Source: Heliomarina baculiformis (GTDB lineage Bacteria > Pseudomonadota > Alphaproteobacteria > Rhodobacterales > Rhodobacteraceae). Taken from it: a stretch of DNA of 64,000 nucleotides. The stretch spans positions 310,001-374,000 of the forward strand of contig NZ_JAIMIC010000001.1 of the NCBI RefSeq assembly GCF_019966545.1. The letters are read 5' to 3'. Shown in pieces: positions 17,976 to 26,309 of this stretch. The position numbers and the translations under genes are program-made. The notes beneath the pieces are model-generated. The model was not told the origin of the DNA. It did not search any database and worked only from the letters and a program-made list of their open reading frames with translations. Every line of letters begins with the position of its first letter. Positions within the stretch are counted from its first letter, which is position 1.

Positions 17976-18052
17976 TGGTACCGCCTCCCTGGCTTGAACA
18001 GGGGACCTCTGGATCCACAATCCAGCGCTCTAACCAACTGAGCTAAGGCGGC
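17976..18052 (-). tRNA. tRNA-His (anticodon GTG), CCA encoded
   Basis: The minus strand folds into a standard cloverleaf: acceptor GCCGCCT/AGGCGGT, T8-A9, D arm starting GCTC, anticodon stem CTGGA/TCCAG around TTGTGGA with anticodon GTG, T arm CCCTG-TTCAAGC-CAGGG, then A73 and an encoded CCA. The base before position 1 is T, not G, so the universal extra G-1 of tRNA-His is missing, and position 73 is A rather than C with a G1-U72 pair. This odd form is known for a large alphaproteobacterial clade with a matching histidyl-tRNA synthetase. Confidence 0.95.
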
Positions 18053-18113
18053 ACTGAGGGGCGATGTACTCAAGCCGCAAATCGAATGCAAGTCCCCCAG
18101 CGCAAGTTCCTGT

Positions 18114-18596
18114 TCAAAGATCGGTACGCCAGTGCTGTTCCACAACGTCAACGCCAAAGGAGCGCGCCGGAACGCTCGATATCAGCATCCACCCATTGCG
18201 CCTGTATAACGCGCAAGCCGCGCGGTGGCTTTCATGGGTCCACAGCACCATTTCTCTGCACCCGATTTCACGCGCGAACCCCGTGCATTTCTCAAGAAGT
18301 CTTTGCGCAAGCCCGCTTCCCCGTACTTCTGGTGTCACGAGAAACAGGCGCAGCTTTGCCGTTTCCTCGCTGAGCGACACGCAAAAAATACTGCCGAGCC
18401 GTTCTCCGTCGCGCTCGGCTATCCAGCCCGACTCGCGGTCCGGGTTATGGGTCGCGACGAAATCCTCAAGTATTTCCGCAACCAGATCGCCAAAGCTGTC
18501 GTCAAAGCTTTCGTCGCGCGCGTAAAGCTCACGATGCTGCTGAACAAGCCACTCGGCGTCGGATGGCTCAAAGGATCGAATCACGACTGCGGACAT
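18114..18596 (-). CDS. GNAT-family N-acetyltransferase
   Basis: About 160 residues from the ATG at 18596; a TTG at 18614 would add six residues. The acetyl-CoA loop is RLFLVTPEVRGSGLAQRLLEKC (residues about 85-106), and HESHRAACALYRRNGWML is motif B. It resembles the acetyltransferase half of MarR-GNAT fusion proteins, but no MarR part is present. The substrate is unknown. It lies between tRNA-His and the DUF6324 gene. Confidence 0.83.
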   Translation of the reverse strand: MSAVVIRSFEPSDAEWLVQQHRELYARDESFDDSFGDLVAEILEDFVATHNPDRESGWIAERDGERLGSIFCVSLSEETAKLRLFLVTPEVRGSGLAQRLLEKCTGFAREIGCREMVLWTHESHRAACALYRRNGWMLISSVPARSFGVDVVEQHWRTDL

Positions 18597-18676
18597 GCCG
18601 GATGAAACACCCAAGACCGCTTGATTCTCAAGACAACGCGGGATAGCACCCTCGCTTATTCACGCGAGAGGGACTC

Positions 18677-18865
18677 ATGGGTATCAACAGCGAACGCGAC
18701 GTCGAGGCGAATCTTCAGATCGGACCGACGGACAAAGGCATGGTGCGCATTTTCGTCGAAGCACAGGGTGTCGAGATACCAATGGATTTCGAACCGGACG
18801 AAGCCGAGGAAATCGCAGAAGAGATCCGTGCAGCGGCCAAAGCCGCTCAGTCGATCAGGAAGTAA
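18677..18865 (+). CDS. DUF6324-family small protein
   Basis: A 62-residue acidic protein. It matches the small conserved Rhodobacterales family DUF6324: the opening MGINSERDVEANLQIGPT, a beta-strand GMVRIFVEAQGVEIPMDF, and a C-terminal acidic helix. No signal peptide or membrane segment is visible. GAGAGGGACTC precedes the ATG. Its stop overlaps the convergent mmcB gene by eleven bases. Function unknown. Confidence 0.78.
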   Translation: MGINSERDVEANLQIGPTDKGMVRIFVEAQGVEIPMDFEPDEAEEIAEEIRAAAKAAQSIRK

Positions 18866-19319
18866 ACCCGCCCGTTACGAATACCGGGTCACGCAGCGCC
18901 TGCAATCGCCGCGCGGCGTGGGTTGCAAATTTCTGAACGATAACCTTACGGCGGGCCGGTGCGACCTTATCTTCGGGCGCCATGCGGATGATCTCGGCAT
19001 CGTAGGAGTCCGCGATGATCAGCCCCGTCTCGTCCGGAAGAAGGTCCGTCGGGAAATCCTGATCAACCGCCCAGAAATACCGGTCGCACCATTCCAGATA
19101 TCCCTGCCACTTGAAATCCGACTGGAAATCAGCGCGCGATGATTTGCATTCGATGACCCAGATTTCACCTTTGGGCCCCAATCCGATCACATCGACGCGC
19201 AATCCACGTGCGGGTACGAATTCTTCGACGGAGACAAACCCGTGCCCGTGCAGGAACCGGGCAACGCCACGCGCCAAGAGCTGGCCGGGCTTGATATCGG
19301 AGGCGAGTAGATTGCTCAT
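18855..19319 (-). CDS. mmcB: MmcB-family DNA repair protein (DUF1052)
   Basis: A 154-residue nuclease-like protein. The core RVDVIGLGPKGEIWVIECKSS carries a D43...E57-x-K59 arrangement typical of PD-(D/E)xK nucleases. It belongs to the MmcB family, damage-inducible in Caulobacter and linked to mitomycin C resistance. It probably acts on damaged DNA, although the exact activity is not known. It is transcribed away from the adjacent 6S RNA. Confidence 0.85.
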   Translation of the reverse strand: MSNLLASDIKPGQLLARGVARFLHGHGFVSVEEFVPARGLRVDVIGLGPKGEIWVIECKSSRADFQSDFKWQGYLEWCDRYFWAVDQDFPTDLLPDETGLIIADSYDAEIIRMAPEDKVAPARRKVIVQKFATHAARRLQALRDPVFVTGGFTS

Positions 19320-19422
19320 GCGCCAAACATGAACAATACGTGAACAAAATTCAAGTCCAAGCTCGGTTCAATATATGACACGAAGGAACAGCGGCGCGGG
19401 ATACAGTTTTTTGACTGGCCCC

Positions 19423-19451
19423 TTGTCCCGCCCGTCGCGTCAGCCTATGTC
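19423..19451 (+). promoter_or_regulatory. Putative promoter of the 6S RNA
   Basis: TTGTCC (19423-19428), a 17-base spacer, then TATGTC (19446-19451). The predicted start is near 19458, which coincides with the 5' side of the closing stem of the proposed 6S RNA. The -10 match is only moderate. Confidence 0.45.
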
Positions 19452-19453
19452 AA

Positions 19454-19620
19454 GCGATGGCGGGCTCTGCCCTTCCCGTGAATGGTAGCATTCCGGTGGC
19501 CTTAAGCAAATCCGAGGGAACTGGCTCTGTTCGGATCCTGGTCCGTTTACCTGGTGCCCACCTGTATACACAGGTCCTCGGGAATCAAAGCCTAACGGTT
19601 GCGGTGGTCCCGCCACATCG
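19454..19620 (+). ncRNA. ssrS: 6S RNA
   Basis: About 160-167 bases that can fold into one long rod. The ends pair (GCGAT-GGCGGG with CCCGCC-ac-ATCGC, around 19454-19464 and 19609-19619), and an inner stem CCGAGG/CCTCGG flanks the terminal arm. Between them are the large asymmetric central bubble and the conserved blocks GGCCTTAAGC on the 5' side and AAGCCTAACGGTTGCGGTGG on the 3' side, which resemble the same parts of known 6S RNAs. 6S RNA mimics an open promoter and sequesters sigma-70 holoenzyme in stationary phase. Exact ends are estimated from pairing and the promoter. Confidence 0.8.
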
Positions 19621-19650
19621 CCTTTTCCAAGGCAGATCACCCGAGACGAC

Positions 19651-19688
19651 TGAAAAACAAAAAAGGCGCGATCATCACATCGCGCCTT
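19651..19688 (-). terminator. Intrinsic terminator after the 103-residue membrane protein gene
   Basis: A perfect 10-bp stem AAGGCGCGAT/ATCGCGCCTT (19663-19672 with 19679-19688) with a six-base loop. On the minus strand it is followed by TTTTTTGTTTTT, so it terminates transcription coming from the gene at 19715-20026. Confidence 0.9.
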
Positions 19689-19714
19689 GTCCTATTTCTA
19701 TATCGCTCAGGGTC

Positions 19715-20026
19715 TCAGAACGGCCGACGCTTGTCTTCGACCCGGACGGGAATGGCTACCTCATCCCTGCGCAGACGTAGGCGCATCCCGCCGCGCGGTT
19801 CGTTGTTTTCGCTCATCGACATCACGGCCCAGGCGAATTGCACGCCGGCAAAAACGATGCCATTCATGAACCACAAGAGGAAGAGAGCCAGCATACCATC
19901 CTGGGACCCAAAGATCAGCGACCGTAGGCTCTGCACATCGAATCCTAGCAGGAGAGCCACGAAACCGCCCGCGATAGCGAACCCGATGGCCGTATGACGC
20001 ATGTAGAGTTTGACGAGTTCGGGCAT
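19715..20026 (-). CDS. Small inner-membrane protein, unknown
   Basis: A 103-residue protein with two clear membrane helices (about residues 11-30 and 44-69) and a basic, arginine-rich C-terminal tail of about 30 residues that should lie in the cytoplasm. I recognise no named family. AGGAGG directly upstream of ATG (AAAGGAGGCTGCC) and a strong terminator show a real single-gene unit. It sits between the 6S RNA and nusB. Confidence 0.8.
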   Translation of the reverse strand: MPELVKLYMRHTAIGFAIAGGFVALLLGFDVQSLRSLIFGSQDGMLALFLLWFMNGIVFAGVQFAWAVMSMSENNEPRGGMRLRLRRDEVAIPVRVEDKRRPF

Positions 20027-20099
20027 GGCAGCCTCCTTTTTCGTAAAATCTTACCTGTCTTGATTACAACCTAATGCGTAGACGGTCCGAAAAAAGGGC

Positions 20100-20127
20100 A
20101 AAATTGTGAAAGCGGCAGAATGCCGCT
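20100..20127 (-). terminator. Likely terminator after nusB
   Basis: Stem AGCGGCA/TGCCGCT (20111-20117 with 20121-20127), a three-base loop, followed on the minus strand by TTCACAATTTT. It is 56 bases after the nusB stop. The U-tract is broken, so this is a moderate call. Confidence 0.5.
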
Positions 20128-20183
20128 GCGTTATTTGGATCGACGTGAACCCACTACCTCTCCGCTCCCACATTATCCCGGCT

Positions 20184-20663
20184 TTAGAAAGCCTCTGGCC
20201 GAGCCTCGCGCGCCATGTGGTCAAGAACCGCGTTGACGAATTTCGTTTCCTTGCCGTCGGGGAAAAAAGCGCCGGCGATCTGGACAAATTCAGAGATGAC
20301 GACACGCGGCGGCGTCTTTGTCTGGGTGATCTCTGCACCGGCAGCCCGGAACAGCCCCCGCAATGTCGGATCGATGCGCCCAATCGGCCATTTGGCGACC
20401 AGCGCGCGATCGGTCATTTGGTCGATCAGCGCCTGGTTATTCACTGCATCCTCGACCAACTGCCTGAACAGGCCGATATCCCCATCCAGCATCTCTTCGC
20501 CCTCGTAAGTGGCGCCAAAACGGTGGTCGAGAAATTCGCGAATGACGGCTTTTGTCGTCATCCCCGAATGCTCCATCTGGAAAAGCGCCTGCACCGCATA
20601 GAAACGGGAAGCGGATTTCATCTTGCGTTTCTGATTGCCCGACAGGGTCTGGTTCGATGTCAT
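20184..20663 (-). CDS. nusB: Transcription antitermination factor NusB
   Basis: A 159-residue all-helical protein. An N-terminal basic segment precedes the NusB core with RFYAVQALFQMEHSG (about 20-34), the central DIGLFRQLVEDAV helix and the C-terminal VVISEFVQIAGAFF and KFVNAVLDHMAREARP motifs. NusB binds boxA RNA with S10 (NusE) and supports rRNA antitermination. Its ATG overlaps the ribH stop (ATGA), the classic ribH-nusB coupling. Confidence 0.95.
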   Translation of the reverse strand: MTSNQTLSGNQKRKMKSASRFYAVQALFQMEHSGMTTKAVIREFLDHRFGATYEGEEMLDGDIGLFRQLVEDAVNNQALIDQMTDRALVAKWPIGRIDPTLRGLFRAAGAEITQTKTPPRVVISEFVQIAGAFFPDGKETKFVNAVLDHMAREARPEAF

Positions 20664-21211
20664 GCGCTTTGGCTCCCGTCATTGCTGCCAGCGATGCGGT
20701 AGGATTCCGAGGACGGCTTGAAGCCCACGCCCTTCGACTGGCCCCGCCACTTACGGCTCAACGCGATCAGGTGCAATGCTGCCGCTGCGGCGCCACCACC
20801 CTTGTTTTGCTGTTCGGGATCGGCACGCACATCGGCCTGTTTCTTGTTTTCGACCGTCAGGATACCGTTGCCGATGCAGAGACCTTGCAGCCCCATCAGT
20901 TGCAAAGCCCGGCTCGAGTCATTGCAGACCGTATCGTAATGCGTAGTTTCGCCCCGGATGACACAGCCAAGCGCGACAAATCCGTCAAAGTTCGAGGTGC
21001 GATCGGCAATCGCGATTGCAGTCGGCACTTCCAGCGCGCCGGGCACTTCGATTAGCTCGCAACTCGCGCCAACCGCTTCGATTTCGGCTTTTGCCCCGGC
21101 GACAAGGTTGTCGGCGATGTCCCTGTAATAAGGCGCGACGACGATCAGAAGCTTTACCTGCTTGTCGAATTCAGGACGCGGCAGGATGTAATGTGTTTCT
21201 GTTCCGGCCAT
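20660..21211 (-). CDS. ribH: 6,7-dimethyl-8-ribityllumazine synthase
   Basis: Start chosen at 21211 (GGAGAG upstream), giving 183 residues. Lumazine synthase features are VVAPYYRDIADNLVAGA (about 26-42), the EVPGALEVPTAIAIA substrate loop (about 57-71) and GFVALGCVIRGETTHYD (about 79-95), with the catalytic histidine in the last. The C-terminal quarter after about residue 145 is longer than usual. It condenses ArP with dihydroxybutanone phosphate in riboflavin synthesis. It begins one base after the ribB stop. Confidence 0.95.
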   Translation of the reverse strand: MAGTETHYILPRPEFDKQVKLLIVVAPYYRDIADNLVAGAKAEIEAVGASCELIEVPGALEVPTAIAIADRTSNFDGFVALGCVIRGETTHYDTVCNDSSRALQLMGLQGLCIGNGILTVENKKQADVRADPEQQNKGGGAAAAALHLIALSRKWRGQSKGVGFKPSSESYRIAGSNDGSQSA

Positions 21212-21212
21212 T

Positions 21213-22334
21213 TCAGCTCTCCGACATGATGGGGCGGGTGCCGATGATCGAAAGCCCGTAGGCATCCAATCCGACATACTTGGTTTGCGGGGAATCGGTC
21301 AACAGAACCAGCTCGTGCAGCCCCAGCTTGGACAGGATCTGTGCGCCAAGACCGGTCTGCTTGATCGTACGCGGCCCGTCATCCTCGCGGGCATAGAGAG
21401 TCTTGCGCGGTTCGCGGAAAAGGCAGACGACGCCCCGCCCCTCGCGCGCGATGATTTCCATCGCCCGTGGCACCTCATGCACCGAACGCGGACCGATGCC
21501 CAGAATGTCAGACGCTTCGTGCATCGCATGTGTACGGGTAATGACGGGCTCCGGCGTGGTGATATCGCCCTTGATCAACACCACGTGTTCGATGCCATGG
21601 ATCTGGTCGGTATAAAGCCGCATATCCCATTCACCGCCGAATTCGGACTGAACCTTTTGTCGGCTGGTTTCGACCACGAGGTTGTCGTTGCGGCTACGAA
21701 AGGCGATCAGATCCGAGATCGTCCCGATCTTCAGGCCATGTTCGGCTGCAAAGCCGACAAGCTCAGGCAGCCGCGCCATCGTCCCGTCCGGGTTCATGAT
21801 CTCGCAGATGACACCGGCGGGTTTCAGCCCGGCAAGGCGCGAGATATCGACAGCGGCCTCGGTATGACCGGCACGAACCAGCACCCCGCCCCTGCGCGCG
21901 CGAAGGGGAAAGATATGTCCCGGGGTCGCCAGCGACGCCATCGTATTCTGTTCATTGATCGCCGTGGCCACAGTTAGGGCGCGGTCGGCTGCGGAAATCC
22001 CTGTGCTGACACCTTCCCGCGCCTCGATGGACACCGTAAAGGGCGTTTCGTGACGCGAAGAGTTGTTGACCGCCATCATCGGCAATCCAAGGCTGTCGAC
22101 ACGCTCAGCGGTCATCGGCAGGCAGATCAAGCCGCGCCCGTGGGTCGCCATGAAATTGATCGCTGCCGCATCGGCAAACTCTGCGGCAATAACAAGGTCA
22201 CCTTCATTCTCGCGATCTTCGTGATCAACCAGAATGAACATCCGCCCCTTGCGCGCCTCTTCGATGATCTCCTCGATCGGGCTGATCGAATCGCGAAGAT
22301 TGGCTTCGACGGGACCGGGGGTTTCAAAACTCAT
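21213..22334 (-). CDS. ribB: 3,4-dihydroxy-2-butanone 4-phosphate synthase with degenerate GTP cyclohydrolase II half
   Basis: A 373-residue protein with the RibBA layout. The N-terminal half (about 15-215) is a good DHBP synthase with [21 protein letters not shown] and [12 protein letters not shown]. The C-terminal half keeps the overall GCH II length and the [11 protein letters not shown] segment but lacks the three zinc cysteines: the place of the usual S-E-C-L-T-G-D and R-C-D-C motifs is taken by [18 protein letters not shown] cyclohydrolase activity is therefore not expected and a separate RibA should exist elsewhere. Such hybrids are known in other bacteria, where the second half may be regulatory. 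Confidence 0.92.
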   Translation of the reverse strand: MSFETPGPVEANLRDSISPIEEIIEEARKGRMFILVDHEDRENEGDLVIAAEFADAAAINFMATHGRGLICLPMTAERVDSLGLPMMAVNNSSRHETPFTVSIEAREGVSTGISAADRALTVATAINEQNTMASLATPGHIFPLRARRGGVLVRAGHTEAAVDISRLAGLKPAGVICEIMNPDGTMARLPELVGFAAEHGLKIGTISDLIAFRSRNDNLVVETSRQKVQSEFGGEWDMRLYTDQIHGIEHVVLIKGDITTPEPVITRTHAMHEASDILGIGPRSVHEVPRAMEIIAREGRGVVCLFREPRKTLYAREDDGPRTIKQTGLGAQILSKLGLHELVLLTDSPQTKYVGLDAYGLSIIGTRPIMSES

Positions 22335-22459
22335 GGCGCAGCCTTTCAGGACAGGGTGCGGCGCAGATAAACCAGCCCCGCAACGATTGCCAGACCTCAG
22401 CGGATGATATGCTGTGTTTCAATGCAGACCAAACCAAACGTAATTACACAGCCGCGATG

Positions 22460-23032
22460 CTATCCCGCGCGCTGGTCAAAGTATTGATCAGCAGAAACAT
22501 ACCCGCCAGCCTTGGCCGCTGCCGTCCAGCTGTCCTCAAGCGGCGCGTCGCCGATCACCAGCACCTGATTGCCCGGCAACCGCCGCGCCCGCATGAAACT
22601 CTGTAGCCGCGCCCGCATATCCGACCAGCTGTCGGTAAAGAGAGGTGCCGCTTCGGTCGCGTCGATGACCGGATTGGCGGCAAGCGCATCCTCGGGCCGG
22701 ACCGGTCGATGCACGAGTGAAAGTTTCTGCGCCGACTTGATCGCTTCGAGCGCACGATTGCGATCTTCTGGCATCTTCGCCCCGTTCGCCATGATCCGCA
22801 GCGCGTTCGAAGAGAACAGCAGCCCCATGATGTCCTGCCCCGACGTCTGCCGGATCGACGCATAGGTCTTGTAATCGAGGCCGAGCTCTGCGGCGCGTTT
22901 GACCCGCATCCGCACAATCATCAGCGGGATGGTATTGGGCATCAGTTTCTGCTGAGCGCGCCGCCACTGATAGCTGCGCCACGTGTGACCCCGCTCCATT
23001 GCCGGACCGTTGTTGTGACCGATACCCGCCAT
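22460..23032 (-). CDS. Conserved unknown protein inside the riboflavin operon
   Basis: From ATG 23032 the protein has 190 residues; its A overlaps the last base of the ribE stop (TGATG), so it is translationally coupled to ribE. It opens with IGHNNGP, a motif seen at the start of many alphaproteobacterial proteins of unknown role. The body is mostly helical and basic (VRMRVKRAAELGLDYKTY), then a mixed segment ending in LPGNQVLVIGDAPLEDSW. No catalytic motif, signal or membrane helix is recognised. Its place between ribE and ribB suggests a flavin-linked role, by context only. Confidence 0.78.
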   Translation of the reverse strand: MAGIGHNNGPAMERGHTWRSYQWRRAQQKLMPNTIPLMIVRMRVKRAAELGLDYKTYASIRQTSGQDIMGLLFSSNALRIMANGAKMPEDRNRALEAIKSAQKLSLVHRPVRPEDALAANPVIDATEAAPLFTDSWSDMRARLQSFMRARRLPGNQVLVIGDAPLEDSWTAAAKAGGYVSADQYFDQRAG

Positions 23033-23625
23033 CACTCCATCTCCTTCAGCCGCGCGACATAGCGCGCCAAGGTGTCGATCTCGAGGTTGATCGCGTCGCC
23101 GACAGCCACCTCGCCCCATGTCGTCACTTCCTTGGTATGAGGGATGAGATTGACGCCGAAATCGCAATCCGAAACCTCGTTCACGGTCAGCGACGTACCG
23201 TTCAACGCCACCGACCCTTTCGGCGCAATGAAACGCGCAAGCTCGCGCGGGGCGCGAAAGGTGAAACGCGTGCTGTCGCCTTCGTCCCGGATATCCAGCA
23301 CTTCGGCGGTGCCGTCCACATGCCCCGACACCACGTGGCCGCCCAATTCATCACCGACCTTGAGTGCACGTTCGAGGTTGAGCCGTTTGCCGACCTTCCA
23401 GCCATTCTTGCCGATATTCGTCTTTGACACGGTCTCGGCACTGATCTGCACATCGTACCAGTCAGGTCCAAGATCAACCACCGTAAGGCAGACGCCATCG
23501 CTGGCGATCGATGCCCCCATGTCGATGCGGGAGGTATCGTAAGACGTCGAAATCCGCGCCCGCAGATCGCCCTGCTGATCCAGTTCCGCGACCGTTCCAA
23601 TATCGGTGACGATACCCGTGAACAT
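23032..23625 (-). CDS. ribE: Riboflavin synthase, alpha subunit
   Basis: A 197-residue trimeric riboflavin synthase made of two similar lumazine-binding halves. The diagnostic start MFTGIVTDIGTV is present, followed by SIASDGVCLTVV (about 40-51) in the first half and GSVALNGTSLTVNEV (about 137-151) in the second. It dismutates two lumazines into riboflavin. It is first in the block ribE-unknown-ribB-ribH-nusB on this strand and is divergent from kpsS. I saw no FMN riboswitch in the 140-base upstream gap. Confidence 0.95.
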   Translation of the reverse strand: MFTGIVTDIGTVAELDQQGDLRARISTSYDTSRIDMGASIASDGVCLTVVDLGPDWYDVQISAETVSKTNIGKNGWKVGKRLNLERALKVGDELGGHVVSGHVDGTAEVLDIRDEGDSTRFTFRAPRELARFIAPKGSVALNGTSLTVNEVSDCDFGVNLIPHTKEVTTWGEVAVGDAINLEIDTLARYVARLKEME

Positions 23626-23766
23626 GCAAATTACTCCTTAATCTCTGTCCTTCATCACGTAACTACAGGACGCCAAGGCGGCAAGTCTGCATCTTGCCAG
23701 AATTTGCCGCAGCGGCCATAGTTTCTTTCAACGGGCACAATAAGTGTCGATAACGAAGAATAAGAC

Positions 23767-25074
23767 GTGAGCAGTCATCAAATGCCAGGCACCAGCCCGC
23801 AGGACCGGGTCTTTCTCTTTCTGCAGGGACCCCATGGGCCATTCTTCGACAATCTTGCGCGAATGCTGGAATCCGCCGGCTGCGAAGTCTGGCGCATCGG
23901 TTTCAATACGGGTGACCGCGTATTCTGGTCTCGCCGCGACCGCTATATTCCGTTTGATGGCACACCTGATGAATGGGTTCAGGCATTTGCCAAACAAATC
24001 GAAGAACACGGCATTACCGATATCGTCCTCTACGGAGATACCCGCCCGATCCACGCTGTCGCCGTGACCGAGGCGAGACGCCGAGGCCTGAACGTGCATG
24101 TATTCGAGGAAGGGTACATGCGCCCCTACTGGGTCACCTATGAACGGGACGGCTCGAACGGCAACTCGCGGCTCATTGATATGGACGTGGCCGGGATGCG
24201 CGCTGCTCTCGACATGAGCGATATCGATAGCCCGCTGCCGCCGTCGCATTGGGGCGACATGCGCCAGCACGTATTCTACGGCGCTCTCTACCACTTCTTT
24301 GTCATGTTCATGAACCGCCGCTACCGTAACTTTGCGCCGCATCGCAGCTTGCCGGTATCTCAGGAATTCAAGCTATACCTGCAACGCCTTCTGCTCATGC
24401 CGCTTCACAGTCTGGACAGGCGCATTGCGACCCGGCGCATATGCAATGGCGGCTTCCCCTACCACCTCGCACTTTTGCAGCTGGAACATGACAGCTCGTT
24501 CCAGCAGCATTCACCTTTCTCCTCCATGACCGACTTCCTCGAAGAGATCTTCGAAGGTTTCGCGAGCGGCGCACCGCGACACCATCATCTTGTGATTAAA
24601 GCCCATCCACTCGAAGACGGCCGCCGCCCCCTCAGGAAAGAAACCGACAGGCTGGCCCGGAAACACGGACTCGCAGGGCGCATTCACTACGTGCGGGGCG
24701 GCAAGCTGGCCCGGCTTCTGAACGATGCGCGCAGCGCCGTCACCGTAAATTCCACCGCCGCACAGCAGGTGCTCTGGCGCGGGATTCCGCTCAAGGTTTT
24801 CGGACGCGCCGTATACGACAAGCCAGAGTTCGTCTCGAGCCAGCCCCTGCGCGATTTCTTTCGCGGTGCGGCGCGTCCCGATACCCGCGCCTATCGTGAT
24901 TATCGCCGCTATCTTCTTGAAACCAGTCAGGTTCCCGGCGGTTTCTATTCTTCGCGCGGACGCCGTCAATTACTCCGGTTTGTGGTGGACATGATGCTTG
25001 CCGCCGAAGACCCTTACGACGCGTTGAAATCCGGCACAGCGGCCCCGCGGCAACAGTTGCAGGTCGTCAAATGA
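23767..25074 (+). CDS. kpsS: Capsule polysaccharide biosynthesis protein, KpsS-like Kdo transferase
   Basis: A 435-residue protein of the KpsS/LipB family. Conserved parts are FLFLQGPHGPFFDNLARML (about 18-36), the GDTRPIH and VFEEGYMRPYWVTYE segments (about 90-125), KAHPLEDGRRP (about 278-288) and VNSTAAQQ (about 330). KpsS adds the first beta-Kdo to phosphatidylglycerol when the group 2 capsule linker is built at the inner membrane. It begins the three-gene capsule cassette kpsS-export lipoprotein-kpsC. Confidence 0.9.
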   Translation: MSSHQMPGTSPQDRVFLFLQGPHGPFFDNLARMLESAGCEVWRIGFNTGDRVFWSRRDRYIPFDGTPDEWVQAFAKQIEEHGITDIVLYGDTRPIHAVAVTEARRRGLNVHVFEEGYMRPYWVTYERDGSNGNSRLIDMDVAGMRAALDMSDIDSPLPPSHWGDMRQHVFYGALYHFFVMFMNRRYRNFAPHRSLPVSQEFKLYLQRLLLMPLHSLDRRIATRRICNGGFPYHLALLQLEHDSSFQQHSPFSSMTDFLEEIFEGFASGAPRHHHLVIKAHPLEDGRRPLRKETDRLARKHGLAGRIHYVRGGKLARLLNDARSAVTVNSTAAQQVLWRGIPLKVFGRAVYDKPEFVSSQPLRDFFRGAARPDTRAYRDYRRYLLETSQVPGGFYSSRGRRQLLRFVVDMMLAAEDPYDALKSGTAAPRQQLQVVK

Positions 25075-25168
25075 GCTTTCTCCTCTAGGTGCTGGATTTT
25101 TATACATGAATCCGGTATCCACTCGGCAAAAGACTGAGGCAGAAAAAACAGGTCGAGGAGACCGGGCA

Positions 25169-26299
25169 GTGGCACTCCTTAATAAACGATGGGCTGGACC
25201 CGTCGCCATTCTCGTTGTGTTGACGCTTCTGGCCGCTTGCGGCCTGCCTCAGGTCGGCCCGAACAAACGCCAGATTTTCGCGGGCTCCGTTCAGAAAGAG
25301 GGCGACGCGTTCATCGTCGCCGTCAATGACAGGGTGACGCGCGCCACCGCGGTCGTCCCTGCCCTTGGCTTTTCGCAATCCCTGATCAGCGCTGGCCAGT
25401 TGACATCCGACACCATCCGGCCCGGCGATGTGCTGGGTATGACGATCTGGGAAAACGTCGATGACGGCCTGATTGTCGGGCCCACGGGAAATTCCACCGC
25501 GCTCGAAGAGGTTCAGGTCGACAGTTCCGGTTTTATCTTCGTGCCTTACGCAGGCCGCGTGCGCGCTGCCGGGAATACGCCTAACCAACTTCGCGAAATC
25601 ATCACCTCGAAACTCGAAGACCAGACGCCCGATCCGCAGGTCGAGGTGCGCCGGATGGCCGGTGACGGATCGACAGTTTCGCTTGTTGGCGCCGTTGGCG
25701 CGCAGGGCGTCTATCCCATCGAACGCCCGACAAGAACACTCAGCGCGATGCTCGCCAAAGCAGGCGGCGTCACGATCGAACCGGAAATTGCGCAGGTCAA
25801 ACTGCTTCGCAACGGTCAGACTGGCACGATCTGGTTTCAGGATCTGTACAACAACCCGCAACTCGACGTCGCCTTGCGCGGCGGCGACCGCATTCTGGTT
25901 GAGGAAGACACGCGCTCTTTCACAGCCCTTGGTGCGACCAGCCAACAGGCCCGTGTGGGGTTTGAATCGCAGGATCTGTCCGCACTTGAAGCCATCGCAC
26001 AGGTGGGCGGTCTGGTGCCAAGCGCATCCGATCCGACCGGCGTTTTCGTCTTTCGCAACGAACCGCCGGAAATCGCCAATCAGGTCCTGGGCCGTACCGA
26101 TCTTCAAGGCGCGCAGCGCATCGTTTATGTCCTTGATCTTACCGAACCAAACGGGCTTTTCCTTGCCCGGGATTTCGTAATCCGCGATGCCGATACGCTC
26201 TATGTGACCGAAGCGCCCTATGCTCAGTGGAGCAAGACCATCACCCTGATCACAGGTGCCCTGACCCCCGTCGCCAACGTCGCGACCCTGACCGAATAA
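25169..26299 (+). CDS. Polysaccharide export lipoprotein (Wza/KpsD-like OPX family)
   Basis: I prefer the GTG at 25169 with GAGGAG upstream; it yields a clean lipoprotein signal with lipobox LAAC and acylated C24. An ATG at 25106 would add 21 charged residues before it. The mature part has the polysaccharide export domain (RPGDVLGMTIWENVDDGL to VEVRRMAGDGS, about 85-190) and two SLBB repeats, including VSLVGAVGAQGVYPI and the region after ARVGFESQDLSALE. It should form the outer-membrane channel for the capsule. It sits between kpsS and kpsC. Confidence 0.9.
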   Translation: MALLNKRWAGPVAILVVLTLLAACGLPQVGPNKRQIFAGSVQKEGDAFIVAVNDRVTRATAVVPALGFSQSLISAGQLTSDTIRPGDVLGMTIWENVDDGLIVGPTGNSTALEEVQVDSSGFIFVPYAGRVRAAGNTPNQLREIITSKLEDQTPDPQVEVRRMAGDGSTVSLVGAVGAQGVYPIERPTRTLSAMLAKAGGVTIEPEIAQVKLLRNGQTGTIWFQDLYNNPQLDVALRGGDRILVEEDTRSFTALGATSQQARVGFESQDLSALEAIAQVGGLVPSASDPTGVFVFRNEPPEIANQVLGRTDLQGAQRIVYVLDLTEPNGLFLARDFVIRDADTLYVTEAPYAQWSKTITLITGALTPVANVATLTE

Positions 26300-26309
26300 A
26301 GGTCGAGGC

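Noticed and set aside
19440-19640. 66-codon open frame antisense to the 6S RNA
   Set aside because: The stretch is better explained by the RNA fold; the frame has no ribosome site or homology that I recognise.
23626-23766. FMN riboswitch upstream of ribE
   Set aside because: The conserved AGGG...and junction blocks of the RFN element are not visible in this short gap.
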